Positions 40,072 to 51,900 of a DNA stretch of 64,000 nucleotides are shown here, piece after piece. Source of the stretch: Salvelinus alpinus (lineage: Eukaryota > Chordata > Actinopteri > Salmoniformes > Salmonidae); assembly GCF_045679555.1 (NCBI RefSeq), contig NC_092093.1, forward strand, positions 61,892,365 through 61,956,364, in the 5' to 3' direction. The translations under genes and the position numbers were made by a program. The first letter of the stretch is position 1; each line of letters opens with the position of its first letter. A model generated the notes under the pieces. The model worked only from the letters and a program-made list of their open reading frames with translations, had not been told where the DNA came from and made no database searches.

Positions 40072-41495
40072 CCTGTCTAGGACTGGGGTTCTGCACCAAC
40101 AGCCAATGAAATTGCAGGGCGCCAAATTCAATAAACAGAAATCTTATAATTCAATTTTCTCAAACATACAAGTATTAGACACCATTTTAACGATAAAATT
40201 CTCGTTAATCCAACCACAGTGTCCGATTTCAAAAAAGCTTTTCGGCGAAAGCAGAACATATCATTATGTTAGGTCAGCAACTAGTCACAGAAAGCATGCA
40301 GTGATTTTCCAACCAAAGAGAGGAGTCACAAAAAGCAGAAATATTGATAAAATAAATCACTAACCTTTGATATTCTTCATCAGATGACACTCCCGGGACA
40401 ACATGTTACACAATACATGTATGTTTTGTTCGATCAAGTTCATATTTATATCCCAAAACCTCAGTTTACATTTGGCTTTGCCTCCAAAACATCCCGTGAA
40501 TTTGCACAGAGCCACATCAAATCACAGAAATACTCATAATAAACATTGATAAAAGATACAAGTGTTATTCACAGATTTAAAGATATACTTCTCTTTAATG
40601 CAACCGCTGTGTCAGATTTCAAAAAAGCTTTACGGAAAAAGCAAACCATGCAATAATCTGAGTACGGCGCTCAGAGCCCAATCAAGACAAAAAGATATCC
40701 GCCATATTGTGCAGTCAACAGAAGTCAGAAATAACATTATAAACATTCCCTTACCTTTGATGATCTTCATCAGAATGCACTCCCAGGAATCCCAGTTCCA
40801 CAATAAATGTTTGTTTTGTTCGATAAAGTCCATAATTTATGTCCAAATAACTCTGTTTTGTTTGCGCGTTTAGTACACAATCTAAACTCACGACGCGTGG
40901 GCAGGTCCAGGCAAAGGTTCAGACGAAAAGTCATATTACAGTCCGTAGAAACATGTCAAGCAAAGTATAGAATCAATCTTTAGGATGTTTTTAACATAAA
41001 CCATCAATAATGTTCCAACCGGAGTATTCCTTTGTCTTCAGAAAAGCAAAAGGAACAGAGCTCGCTCTCACGTGAACGAGCGTCACAAGCTCAAAGCATT
41101 CTGCCAAACCTCTGACTCATTCCCCTCTCATTCGGCCCCACTTCACAGTAGAAGCATCAGACAAGGTTCTAAAGACTGTTGACATCTAGTGGAAGCCTTA
41201 GGAAGTGCAACATTACCCATATCCCACTGTATCTTCAATAAGGAATCAGTTGAAAAACCATCAACCTCAGATTTCCCACTTCCTGGTTGGATTTTTTCTC
41301 AAGATTTTGCCTGCCATATGAGTTCTGTTATACTCACAGACATCATTCAAACAGTTTTAGAAACTTCAGAGTGTTTTCTATCCAAAATCGTCTAATAATA
41401 TGCATATATTAGCAACTGGGACTGAGTAGCAGGACGTTTACTCTGGGCACGCTATTCATCCAAACGTGAAAATGCTGCCCCCTATCCATAAGAAG
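40072..41495. mobile_element. TTAA-flanked non-autonomous element 2 (1424 bp)
   Basis: TTAA at 40068-40071 and 41496-41499. The left end CCTGTCTAGGACTGGGG and the complement of the right end (CTTCTTATGGATAGGGG) match imperfectly, so it looks older or diverged from element 1. The module CTTCATCAGATGACACTCCC occurs near 40376 and a relative near 40765. No coding frame recognised. Confidence 0.8.
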
Positions 41496-42054
41496 TTAAT
41501 AATAAGAGCTTTGCAATAGCCTTTTTTGACTTTCAATGATGCGCTATCTCTAATGAACCATTGAAAAGTACCAACAGAAAAGTACAAAGATCTTTTATAG
41601 CCAGGATACACCCCTCTCAACCTACATGACAAACCCCAGATCTTAGGAACAGTTCACAAAGGTTAAGATTTGTATGAAAGATATCTATAAAACATAGCAG
41701 ACAGTTACTGCTGTGTCAACAGTTTTCATTGTAAAGACCCGTGTCTGGCCCTCTTACTCCAAAAGGGAACCGTCTCTCCCTGGTACTGCATAGAACAGAA
41801 CCATTAGCTCATGTTCTCTGGAATGCTCTTTAGGTTTCATCACCCAAAGACATCGTAAATCTCCTCTGTCAGTGTTATCTCATAGAGGCCCATCCTCAGT
41901 AGAACACACACACACAATAGTTAACAGAATATTCTATTCTGTCGAATAAAACAACCATTATAATGCAATACAAGCATTATAATATAATCTTGCAATTTTC
42001 CACGACAGCTTCCTCAGTGATATTCCCCACGCACCTCTACTGCTTCTGTCTTTG

Positions 42055-44518
42055 GGGCTCCCGAGTGTCACAGTGGTCTAAGGCACTGCATCTCAGTGCA
42101 AGGGGCATCACTACAGTCCCTGGTGCAGTTCCAGGCTAGATCACATCTGGTCGTGATTGGGAGTCCCATAGAGCGGCGCACAATTGGCCCCGCGTTGTCC
42201 GGGTTTGGCTGGGGTAGGCCGTCATTGTAAATAAGAATTTGTTCTTAAACTTCTTGCCACTAGGGGGGTGCCATTTCGACATAGTCCAAATTCGTCTCCA
42301 AATTAAACTGCCTCGTACTCAATTCTTGCTCGTACAATATGCATATTATTATTACTATTGGATAGAAAACACTCTCTAGTTTCTAAAACCGTTTGAATTA
42401 TGTCTGTGGGTGAAACAGAACTCGACTTAGAGCAATTTTCCTATGTGTATGTCAGAATTCAGAATTGTACTGGCTGTTCTGAGACCTGTGTATTAATTTG
42501 CCTGTCCTCTATTGGTTGAGATGCACTGCATACGCCTTCCCCTGGGTGTCAGCGAATAGGGAGACTTGAAATTGACTTTCTGCGTAGTTCCCAAAGGTTA
42601 TAAATTGATTGGAATCACGATGGCCATTCTTTTGGATCTTCGCTCGGGCGCAAAGAGGAGCTTTGCGTATCGTTGTGGAAGCTCTGGTTTTAGCTCCTTA
42701 GATAATTCCGGTCATGTTTTTATTCGATATAAGCTTTAAAGACATCATAATCTTGTTATTTTGAACCGAATTATTTCAGTTTATATCAGTTTATTGCGAT
42801 TTTCTGGCATTTCTTTGTGACGCACTTTCAAGAGTTGGACACTTTTCCTGTACATGCCGAACGTTAGTGGCCATTTCGACAGGACAAGAGGACATCTTTC
42901 GACCAAAAGACGATTAGACCGGAGAAAGGACACATTGCCCAAGATTCTGATGGAAGCTCAGCTAATAGTAAGAACTATTTATGCTGATAAATCGTTGTTC
43001 TGTTGAAAAATGTTAAACGCATAAGCTGCCATTTTTTGGGGGTAGCTTCGCTTTGGCGCAACTTGTATTGCGCAGTAAGGTTAATTTTAAAAATGTAATT
43101 CAGCGATTGCATTAAGAACTAATTTGTCTTTTAAATGCTGTCCACGCTGTATTTTTTAGTCAAGTTTATGATTATTTAATGATTAGACTAAGTCACTCTC
43201 CAAGATGGCGCCCGACATTTTCTGCCCAGTTTAGCTACTTTTCTCATTGTATAACCACGATTTTTGTGGCTAAATATGCACATTTTCGAACAAACTCTAT
43301 ATGCATTGTGTAATATGATGTTACAGGACTGTCATCTGAAGAATTCTGAGAAGGTTAGTGAAAAAATTAATATATTTTGGTGGCGATAACGTTATCGCCC
43401 CTTTTGCATTGATTCAATGCTGGGGTGATGTTAGCTCATGTGGTATGCTAATATAACGATATATTGTGTTTTCGCTGTAAAACACTTAGAAAATCTGAAA
43501 TATTGTCTGGATTCACAAGATCTGTGTTTTTCAATTGCTGTACGCTGTGTATTTTTCAGAAATGTTTTAAGATGAGTAATTAGGTAATACACGTTGCTCT
43601 CTGTAGTTATTCTAGTCGCTTTGGTGAGAGTTGTGATGGTGGCTGCAATGTAGAACTGTGATTTATACCTGAAAAATGCACATTTTTCTAAAAAAACATA
43701 TGCTATACCATAAATATGTTATCAGACTGTCATCTTATGAAGTTGTTTCTTGGTTAGTGGCTATATATATCTTTATTTAGTCGAATTAGTGATAGCTACT
43801 GATGGAGTAAAAAAATGGTGGAGTAAAAAAAGTGGTGTCTTTTGCTAACGTGGTTAGCTAATAGATTTACATATTGTGTCTTCCCTGTAAAACATTTTAA
43901 AAATCAGAAATTATGGCTGGATTCACAAGATGTTGGGCTTTCATTTGCTGTATGCTCTGTATTTTTCAGAAATGTTTTAGGATGAGTATTTTGGTAATTG
44001 ACGTCGGTCTCTGTAATTATTCCGGCTGCTTCCAACGCTATTTCTGATTGCAGCTGCAATGTAGGACTGTGATTTATACCTGAAATATGCAAATTTTTCT
44101 AAAAAAACATATGCTATACCATAAATATGTTATCAGACTGTCATCTTATGAAGTTGTTTCTTGGTTAGTGGCTATATATATCTTTATTTAGTCGAATTAG
44201 TGATAGCTACTGATGGAGTAAAAAAATGGTGGACAAAAAAAAGTTGTGTCTTTTGCTATGGTGGTTAGCTAATAGAAATACATATGTTGTCTTCCCTGTA
44301 AAACATTAAAAAAATCGGAAATGATGGCTGGATTCACAAGATCTGTATCTTTCATTTGGTGTCTTGGACTTGTGATTTCATGAACATTTGATTATATGAT
44401 ATCCCTGTCGCTTTAGGCTAGGCTATGCTAGTCAGCTTTTTTTGATGGGGGGGATCCCGGATCCGGGTTTGTGACTCGTGAAAGGTTTAACTGACTTGCC
44501 TAGTTAAAAAAATAAAAA
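42055..44518 (+). mobile_element. tRNA-Leu-like SINE split by TTAA element 4
   Basis: The 5' part 42055-42248 has a Pol III A-box-like region (GTGGTCTAAGGCACTGC), a decayed B box, and body up to AATAAGAATTTGTTC. The last part, CTGACTTGCCTAGTT, is at 44491-44505. The insertion point is the TTAA within TTCTTAACTGA, intact in the SINE at 47281-47490. I recall tRNA-Leu-derived salmonid SINEs of this type (SlmI) but do not insist on the name. Confidence 0.85.
42249..44486. mobile_element. TTAA-flanked non-autonomous element 4 (2238 bp), expanded by internal modules
   Basis: TTAA at 42245-42248 and 44487-44490. The ends are complementary to those of element 3. The inside holds about three repeats of a ~420-bp module; the last two (about 43490-43910 and 43910-44330) share long runs such as GGATTCACAAGAT, ACATATGCTATACCATAAAT and GATAGCTACTGATGGAGT. 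No transposase frame. Confidence 0.8.
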
Positions 44519-46705
44519 ATAGCCCTACACAAGAGAAAAACTATCACGTCACAGCTGCACACATTTTGCAATAACACCTGACTACATTCATCTTTCACAG
44601 ATCACAGTGCATACAAGCTACTGAACCTTCTACCACAACACCAAATATCAAATCTGCAGTGTGATCTGTTAAGGAAAGCTGTTTTCTCTGTGTCCATGCT
44701 AGTAAAAATGAACGTGGGCTTAGCTTCAGTGTGAACTCACATGCAGAAATGTGGGACAGGCTGGGTAAACAGGATGGTAACATTAGTGCTCGAAGACATT
44801 CTGCTTTTAGAAAACGCTAATTTGAATCTCGCCCCTTTTGTGGGCTACTTGGATTGAAACACCGAAAATGCAAATCTACACCACAGTTGGTCACAAGTTG
44901 GCCACATATTCCATGCAGCTACATGAAATAACTAAACTATACTAGTAACTCATGACATTAGGTCAGTTTTTCTCTCACTACCCAGTTTAATCATCACGTT
45001 ATCTACAGTTGTCATAATTTTATATGCAGTTGAGTAATTTGTTTCTGAGATCTATGTAGGTATATTAAATTAAAGTAATTGCATGGCATGAGGGCAAATT
45101 TCATGTAAAGCTTGATAGTGATGAAAGCAATCCAGAGACTACAATCCAGTACTGTTGAAATGAATTGCATAAATCATTGAGAGCCTTGTCCTGGAGGAGG
45201 ATTTCACACTCAATAAATTATGTAAATACTCCCACAATCACGTGAGTGTGTGTGTGTGTGTGTATAAATCACCCAGAAGGAGGAAAAGCTCCGTAACTCA
45301 AACGTCAGGACTTTTCAATCACTACACAATGCCATTAGGAACGCAATCACAAAATGAAGCAAGTCATTGCAAAATCCCCAAGAATATACCCAGCTGCCTA
45401 GCAGAGCGAGCTGTGGTAACAAACCAACCCCCCCAAAAAACGGCTCATGAATTTCATTATGAAATGAGCTCTGGAGACTTCCTGTGGACTGGCCAGTATG
45501 TCTCTGAGGATGATTTGGAGCTTTGTAAGCCATGTTAGTATCTGTAGCCTACTTATCAGTGACAGATGAAATACTACAGTCCTCCTGGGGTGCTGCAGAA
45601 GGATGGGTGAGGGTGAGTGGCTGAGAGAGGAGTGAGGGGAGGGGATGTCCTGTTTAGGTCATGTGCACTGGAGCACATTAGTGTGGGAAAGGGGAGCGCC
45701 TCAGTGGTTCGGGTGAAGGGAGAGAAAGAGACCTAGAAGCAAGGCCTCACTGTTGTGACGGAGTCTGTTGGAGGACTCAGGGAGTTTTCAATGTTATGGA
45801 GACTCCGTGGGAATAGGGAACTTAAGCACACACGCACACACATGCGTATTTTCCTGCAGTTGGCAGCTTTTGGGCTCTCTTCCTCCCTATGGTTCACTCT
45901 CTCTCTCTTTCCCTTTCTCTCTTTCTCTCTCTCTTTCTCTCTCTCTCTCCCCTTCTTTCTCTCTCATGGAACACACTTGACATTTTCATGAATCATGACT
46001 GTAACCTTTAGTAATTCATATTCTACACGTTATAAACAAGGATTGGAGGGTGGGGTGTGTGTGTGGGGGGATGTTGCTGGAGACCGGTAAACTCTCTGAG
46101 CTGAACAGTGCCGTTGGCAGACCCAGTCATAACAATGCATGTATGGGGAAGTATGGCACTCTTCGTAGTTCCTGTACCTCTTTTGGTTAAAATCATAGCC
46201 AGCCCATTTCCTTTAATTCTTTGCCTACTCTGGGAAACAATTTTATATCCTTCCTGCAGTCCAACTTTTGTGCTGCGGAGGCACTGGGAAGTCATCCTTG
46301 AGGGCATAATGCAAGACGGCTTCTCAGAATGAACTATTGTCTTTTTGTTTGTGTTTTAAACCCTTAATACAATGCGGAGCTGTTTCTTGTAGTGTAAATA
46401 ATGCCCGTTGTCAATAATCACTTCTCATTGTATATCACTCCGTTTGCCATCCTGATGATCAGAGCAGAGTCGCATTGTCAACATCAATTCTCTTGCCTTT
46501 TCATACGTTTGTTTTCATTTCATAATAATGGGAAATGCTCCCAATTTTCGAAAGTGACTCTGTTTTGTCTTTCCTGATTTACACAGAGGAATATGAACTC
46601 ATTCATAAGGCCTAGTTAGTATCAATGCCCATAAGGGACTGTATCAATCAACAATGTTGAGTTCTACCTTGAAATTAACCTCATTTTCAGAACAACATAC
46701 TTTTA
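44519..46705. other. No gene recognised; short GT and CT microsatellites
   Basis: About 2.2 kb without recognised transposons. (GT)n at 45247-45262 and CT-rich DNA at 45896-45964 are the only simple features. Frames such as 45242-45538 have no known domain and cross the GT run. It is probably intergenic or intronic single-copy DNA. Confidence 0.5.
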
Positions 46706-47280
46706 GTTATGTAGTGTATGTGGACACCTGTTTGTCGAACATCTTATTCCAAAATCATGGGAATTGGTCCCCCTTTGCTGCTATAACAGCCTACACTCTT
46801 CTGGGAAGGCTTTCCACTAGATGTTGAGACATTGCTGCAGGGACTTCCATTCAGCTACAAGAGCATTACTGAGGTCAGACACTGATGTTGGGCGATTTTG
46901 CCTGCCTCGCAGTCGGCATTCCAATTCATCCCCAAGGTTTTCTATGGGGTTGAGGTCAGCGCAATGCCAGTCCATTTAGATTTTCCAATGGGGCTATACA
47001 TTTGAGTGATATTTTTTTTCTTCTCACCTGAGTAGCCTCATTTCACTGCCAAAAATAAAATGAAACCATCTAGTGTTCAGCGAAATTACAACACAATATC
47101 AAATACAGGTAGCCTAGTCAAATAATTAACATCCAATCACATTAACAGTTACTCTCTCGCTTCCACTAACGGTCCATATGTAGCCAAACGTAGCTGCTGC
47201 TCATTCCGTTTACTCGAAAATGGATGAATGGTTAAAAAAAGTAAGGCACGCGTCCATAGAGACACACAAATCAGCTCTAC

Positions 47281-47490
47281 TGGGCTCCCGAGTGGCACAG
47301 GGGTCTAAGACACTGCATCTCAGTGCAAGAGGTGTCACTGCAGTCCCTGGTTTGAATCCAGGCTGCATCACATCTGGCCGTGATTGGTAGTCCCATAGGG
47401 CTGCTCACAATTGTCGTCGTCTGGGATAGGCCGTCATTGTAAATAAGAATTTGTTCTTAACTGACTTGCCTAGTTAAATTAAAAATAAAA
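47281..47490 (+). mobile_element. tRNA-Leu-like SINE
   Basis: Starts GGGCTCCCGAGTGGCACAGG, includes a B-box-like GGTTTGAATCC, body GGCCGTCATTGTAAATAAG and tail TTGTTCTTAACTGACTTGCC then TAGTTAAATTAAA. It lies inside the hAT N-terminal codons. It keeps the TTAA that is the target site in the SINE at 42055. Confidence 0.9.
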
Positions 47491-48238
47491 CATTAACTGG
47501 TAGTGCTGCTACTACCAGCAGTACTACACCTGCACCTGTCTACGACACAAGCTGTCCTGCTTCCACGAGCACATCCAATGCTAGCATCAGTAATTCTACA
47601 TTTGTTGTTAGCCCAGCTAGCATGGACACTGACAGCTGTGAATCGGATGCAGCCCTTACCCGGGAAAGAACAACAGACAGGGACGTTGGACCATGGAAGA
47701 GGTGTAAATATGATGAGAACTACATTGATTTGGGGTTCCCTTATATTGGAAGTAGTGCCTTTCCTCAGCCACAGTGTGTTATATGTGCAAAAGTACTATA
47801 TCACAACTCAATGAAACCTTCACTATTGCGCAAACATGCCAATTTGAAAAATAAGCCACTGGAGCGTTTTGAGTGAGAATTAAGACGACTTTCGAGTAGT
47901 AAGACGTATAAAAGCAACAGATACCATTAATAAGAAGGGGCTAGAAGTGTCTTATATGGTGAGCTACTGAGTGGCTAGGACAGGCAAACCCCATACTATT
48001 GTGGAGGACTTAATTCTTCCTGCTGCCGCGGATATGGCTGGGACAATGCTGGGGGAAAAGGACAAAAAACTATGCAGACAATGACTTCATCAAACATTAC
48101 ATTTAAGTCATTTAAGTCATATCCAGAGCGACTTACAAATTGGTGCATTCACCTTATGATATCCAGTGGAACAACCACTTTACAATAGTGCATCTAACTC
48201 TTTTAAGGGGGAGGGGGGGTTAGAAGGATTACTTTATC

Positions 48239-51178
48239 CTATCCTAGGTATTCCTTAAAGAGGTGGGGTTTCAGGTGTCTCCGGAAGGTGGTGATTGACT
48301 CCGCTGACCTGGCGTCGTAAGGGAGTTTGTTCCACCATTGGGGTGCCAGAGCAGCGAACAGTTTTGACTGGGCTGAGCGGGAACTGTACTTCCTCAGAGG
48401 TAGGGAGGCGAGCAGGCCAGAGGTGGATGAACGCAGTGCCCTTGTTTGGGTGTAGGGCCTGATCAGAGCCTGAAGGTACGGAGGTGCCGTTCCCCTCACA
48501 GCTCCGTAGGCAAGCACCATGGTCTTGTAGCGGATGCGAGCTTCAACTGGAAGCCAGTGGAGAGAGCGGAGGAGCGGGGTGACGTGAGAGAACTTGGGAA
48601 GGTTGAACACCAGACGGGCTGCGGCGTTCTGGATGAGTTGTAGGGGTTTAATAGCACAGGCAGGGAGCCCAGCCAACAGCGAGTTGCAGTAGTCCAGACG
48701 GGAGATGACAAGTGCCTGGATTAGGACCTGCGCCGCTTCCTGTGTGAGGCAGGGTCGTACTCTGCGAATGTTGTAGAGCATGAACCTACAGGAACGGGTC
48801 ACCGCCTTGATGTGAGTTGAGAACGACAGGGTGTTGTCCAGGATCACGCCAAGGTTCTTAGCACTCTGGGAGGAGGACACAATGGAGTTGTCAACCGTGA
48901 TGGCGAGATCATGGAACGGGCAGTCCTTCCCCGGGAGGAAGAGCAGCTCCGTCTTGCCGAGGTTCAGCTTGAGGTGGTGATCCGTCATCCACACTGATAT
49001 GTCTGCCAGACATGCAGAGATGCGATTCGCCACCTGGTTATCAGAGGGGGGAAAGGAGAAGATTAATTGTGTGTCGTCTGCATAGCAATGATAGGAGAGA
49101 CCATGTGAGGATATGACAGAGCCAAGTGACTTGGTGTATAGCGAGAATAGGAGAGGGCCTAGAACAGAGCCCTGGGGGACACCAGTGGTGAGAGCACGTG
49201 GTGCGGAGACAGATTCTCGCCACGCCACCTGGTAGGAGCGACCTGTCAGGTAGGACGCAATCCAAGCGTGGGCCGCGCCGGAGATGCCCAGCTCGGAGAG
49301 GGTGGAGAGGAGGATCTGATGGTTCACAGTATCAAAGGCAGCCGATAGGTCTAGAAGGATGAGAGCAGAGGAGAGAGAGTTAGCTTTAGCAGTGCAGAGC
49401 GCCTCCGTGACACAGAGAAGAGCAGTCTCAGTTGAATGACTAGTCTTGAAACCTGACTGATTTGGATCAAGAAGGTCATTCTGAGAGAGATAGCAGGAGA
49501 GCTGGCCAAGGACGGCACGTTCAAGAGTTTTGGAGAGAAAAGAAAGAAGGGATACTGGTCTGTAGTTGTTGACATCGGAGGGATCGAGTGTAGGTTTTTT
49601 CAGAAGGGGTGCAACTCTCGCTCTCTTGAAGACGGAAGGGACGTAGCCAGCGGTCAAGGATGAGTTGATGAGCGAGGTGAGGTAAGGGAGAAGGTCTCCG
49701 GAAATGGTCTGGAGAAGAGAGGAGGGGATAGGGTCAAGCGGGCAGGTTGTTGGGCGGCCGGCCGTCACAAGACGCGAGATTTCATCTGGAGAGAGAGGGG
49801 AGAAAGAGGTCAAAGCACAGGGTAGGGCAGTGTGAGCAGAACCAGCGGTGTCGTTTGACTTAGCAAACGAGGATCGGATGTCGTCGACCTTCTTTTCAAA
49901 ATGGTTGACGAAGTCATCCGCAGAGAGGGAGGAGGGGGGAGGAGGGTGAGGAGGATTCAGGAGGGAGGAGAAGGTGGCAAAGAGCTTCCTAGAGTTAGAG
50001 GCAGATGCTTGGAATTTAGAGTGGTAGAAAGTGGCTTTAGCAGCAGAGACAGAAGAGGAGAATGTAGAGAGGAGGGAGTGAAAGGATGCCAGGTCCGCAG
50101 GGAGGCGAGTTTTCCTCCATTTCCGCTCGGCTGCCCGGAGCCCTGTTCTGTGAGCTCGCAGTGAGTCGTCGAGCCACGGAGCAGGAGAGGAGGACCGAGC
50201 CGGCCTGGAGGATAGGGGACATAGAGAGTCAAAGGATGCAGAAAGGGAGGAGAGGAGGGTTGAGGAGGCAGAATCAGGAGATAGGTTGGAGAAGGTTTGA
50301 GCAGAGGGAAGAGATGATAGGATGGAAGAGGAGAGAGTAGCGGGGGAGAGAGAGCGAAGGTTGGGACGGCGCGATACCATCCGAGTAGGGGCAGTGTGGG
50401 AAGTGTTGGATGAGAGCGAGAGGGAAAAGGATACAAGGTAGTGGTCGGAGACTTGGAGGGGAGTTGCAATGAGATTAGTGGAAGAACAGCATCTAGTAAA
50501 GATGAGGTCAAGCGTATTGCCTGCCTTGTGAGTAGGGGGGGAAGGTGAGAGGGTGAGGTCAAAAGAGGAGAGGAGTGGAAAGAAGGAGGCAGAGAGGAAT
50601 GAGTCAAAGGTAGACGTGGGGAGATTAAAGTCACCCAGAACTGTGAGAGGTGAGCCATCCTCAGGAAAGGAACTTATCAGGGCGTCAAGCTCATTGATGA
50701 ACTCTCCAAGGGAACCTGGAGGGCGATAAATGATAAGGATGTTAAGCTTGAAAGGGCTGGTAACTGTGACAGCATGGAATTCAAAGGAGGCGATAGACAG
50801 ATGGGTCAGGGGAGAAAGAGAGAATGTCCACTTGGGAGAGATGAGGATCCCAGTGCCACCACCCCGCTGACCAGAAGCTCTCGGGGTGTGCGAGAACACG
50901 TGGGCAGACGAGGAGAGAGCAGTAGGAGTAGCAGTGTTATCAGTGGTAATCCATGTTTCCGTCAGTGCCAAGAAGTCGAGGGACTGGAGGGACGCATAGG
51001 CTGAGATGAACTCTGCCTTGTTGGCCGCAGATCGGCAGTTCCAGAGGCTGCCGGAGACCTGGAACTCCACATGGGTCGTGCGCGCTGGAACCACCAGGTT
51101 AGGGTAGCGGCGGCCACGCGGTGTGAAGCGTTTGTATGGTCTGTGCAGAGAGGAGAGAAGAGGGATAGACAAACACAT
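48239..51178 (-). CDS. L2 LINE polyprotein: endonuclease and reverse transcriptase, intact 979 codons
   Basis: Encodes the enzyme that nicks target DNA and copies element RNA at the nick. Domains in order: APE endonuclease (residues about 45-260) with W-N-C-R-S, L-T-E-T-W (Glu), I-Y-R-P-P-G, V-L-G-D-F-N (Asp/Asn) and S-D-H-Y; a low-complexity Ser/Pro linker; reverse transcriptase (about 480-760) with N-N-Y-R-P-V-S-L-L, motif A L-L-D-L-S-A-A-F-D-T-V-N-H, motif [13 protein letters not shown], motif C Y-A-D-D-T-Q-L; then the C-terminal region with S-L-H-W-L-P-V-E-A-R, ending E-Y-L-G. All expected catalytic residues are visible and no frame break is seen. The Met at 51178 is the first in frame, but the true start may differ. 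Gly/Ala/Ser-rich, unlike the AT-rich surroundings. Whether it is expressed is unknown. Confidence 0.9.
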   Translation of the reverse strand: MCLSIPLLSSLHRPYKRFTPRGRRYPNLVVPARTTHVEFQVSGSLWNCRSAANKAEFISAYASLQSLDFLALTETWITTDNTATPTALSSSAHVFSHTPRASGQRGGGTGILISPKWTFSLSPLTHLSIASFEFHAVTVTSPFKLNILIIYRPPGSLGEFINELDALISSFPEDGSPLTVLGDFNLPTSTFDSFLSASFFPLLSSFDLTLSPSPPTHKAGNTLDLIFTRCCSSTNLIATPLQVSDHYLVSFSLSLSSNTSHTAPTRMVSRRPNLRSLSPATLSSSILSSLPSAQTFSNLSPDSASSTLLSSLSASFDSLCPLSSRPARSSSPAPWLDDSLRAHRTGLRAAERKWRKTRLPADLASFHSLLSTFSSSVSAAKATFYHSKFQASASNSRKLFATFSSLLNPPHPPPPSSLSADDFVNHFEKKVDDIRSSFAKSNDTAGSAHTALPCALTSFSPLSPDEISRLVTAGRPTTCPLDPIPSSLLQTISGDLLPYLTSLINSSLTAGYVPSVFKRARVAPLLKKPTLDPSDVNNYRPVSLLSFLSKTLERAVLGQLSCYLSQNDLLDPNQSGFKTSHSTETALLCVTEALCTAKANSLSSALILLDLSAAFDTVNHQILLSTLSELGISGAAHAWIASYLTGRSYQVAWRESVSAPRALTTGVPQGSVLGPLLFSLYTKSLGSVISSHGLSYHCYADDTQLIFSFPPSDNQVANRISACLADISVWMTDHHLKLNLGKTELLFLPGKDCPFHDLAITVDNSIVSSSQSAKNLGVILDNTLSFSTHIKAVTRSCRFMLYNIRRVRPCLTQEAAQVLIQALVISRLDYCNSLLAGLPACAIKPLQLIQNAAARLVFNLPKFSHVTPLLRSLHWLPVEARIRYKTMVLAYGAVRGTAPPYLQALIRPYTQTRALRSSTSGLLASLPLRKYSSRSAQSKLFAALAPQWWNKLPYDARSAESITTFRRHLKPHLFKEYLG

Positions 51179-51329
51179 AGTTGACAGGCTACAGAAGAGG
51201 CTACGCTAATGCAAAGGAGATTAGAATGACAAGTGGACTACACGTCTCGAATGTTCAGAAAGTTAAGCTTACGTTGCAAAAATAAAATAAAATCTTATTG
51301 ACTAAAATGATATAGTACTGCTGGCGGTG

Positions 51330-51900
51330 AAGTAGGCTGGCTAGCAGTGGCTGCGTTGTTGACTTTGTTTGAAAGTGTAGCTGGCTAGGTAACCTCGACA
51401 ATTTCTCAAAACTACACAATTATCTTGGATACAAGGACAGCAAAGACAACTATGTAGCTAGCTAACAGTACGCTAATCAAGTCGTTCTGTTGTAATGTAA
51501 GTTGTAATGTGAGTTTCTACAGTGCTGCTATTCGGTAGAAGTTGGCTAGCTAGCAGTGTTAGCTAGCAGTGTTGACTAGGTAGGAGAACGGCAGCGCGGC
51601 GGACGAAAATAGCTGGCTAGCTAACCGAATAATTACTCTAAACTACTCTAAGCTACACAATTATCTTAGATACAAAGATAGCAAAGACAACTATGTAGCT
51701 AGCTAACACTACACTAATCAAGTCGTTCCGTTGTAATGTAATCGTTTCTGCAGTGCTGCTATTCGGTGGCTAGCTGGCTAGCTAGCAGTGTTGACTACGT
51801 TACGTTACGTTACGACGAAAATAGCTGGCTAGCGAACCTCAATAACTACACAATTATCTTTGATACAAAGACGGCTATGTAGCTAGCTAAGATCAAACAA
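51330..51900 (-). promoter_or_regulatory. Repeated 5' UTR units of the L2 (candidate promoter monomers)
   Basis: A block containing CTACACAATTATCTT, then GATACAA, then AACTATGTAGCTAGCTAA recurs at about 51412, 51653 and 51845 (the last shortened). GCTAGCTAGC palindromes recur throughout. It lies just upstream of the ORF on the minus strand, where LINE promoters sit. A promoter role is an inference by analogy with monomer-type LINE promoters. Confidence 0.6.

Larger units (their letters stand above)
32976..42007 (-). mobile_element. LTR retroelement copy B, both LTRs present, 5' LTR interrupted
   Basis: On the minus strand: 5' LTR (42007 down to 38542, interrupted by two TTAA elements), internal region (38541-33591), polypurine tract, 3' LTR (33577-32976). 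It mirrors copy A, with the same antisense LINE fragment and tRNA-like sequence. It lacks the 1.35 kb present in A at 18367-19711 (junction near 34255) and gains an AT-rich expansion at 37699-37775. No gag, pol or env frame recognised. The outer flanks (32975 and 42008) do not share a convincing target duplication, consistent with rearrangement. Confidence 0.85.
38542..42007 (-). promoter_or_regulatory. 5' LTR of element B, split by two TTAA elements
   Basis: LTR segments are 41496-42007, a 9-base spacer (40059-40067) with flanking TTAA, and 38542-38609. A TATA-like TATAAAAG is read on the minus strand near 41600. Just inside the LTR (38510-38541, minus strand) lies CCACATTTGGTGATGAG, where a primer-binding site is expected; I cannot match it securely to a tRNA. 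Confidence 0.8.

Noticed and set aside
45242..45538. 98-codon frame as a host gene
   Set aside because: It starts in a GT microsatellite, has no recognised domain and no splice or promoter evidence.
49901..50658. Overlapping frames in the L2 ORF region (Arg/Glu- or Pro/Ser-rich)
   Set aside because: They are shadows of the intact L2 ORF with its biased composition.
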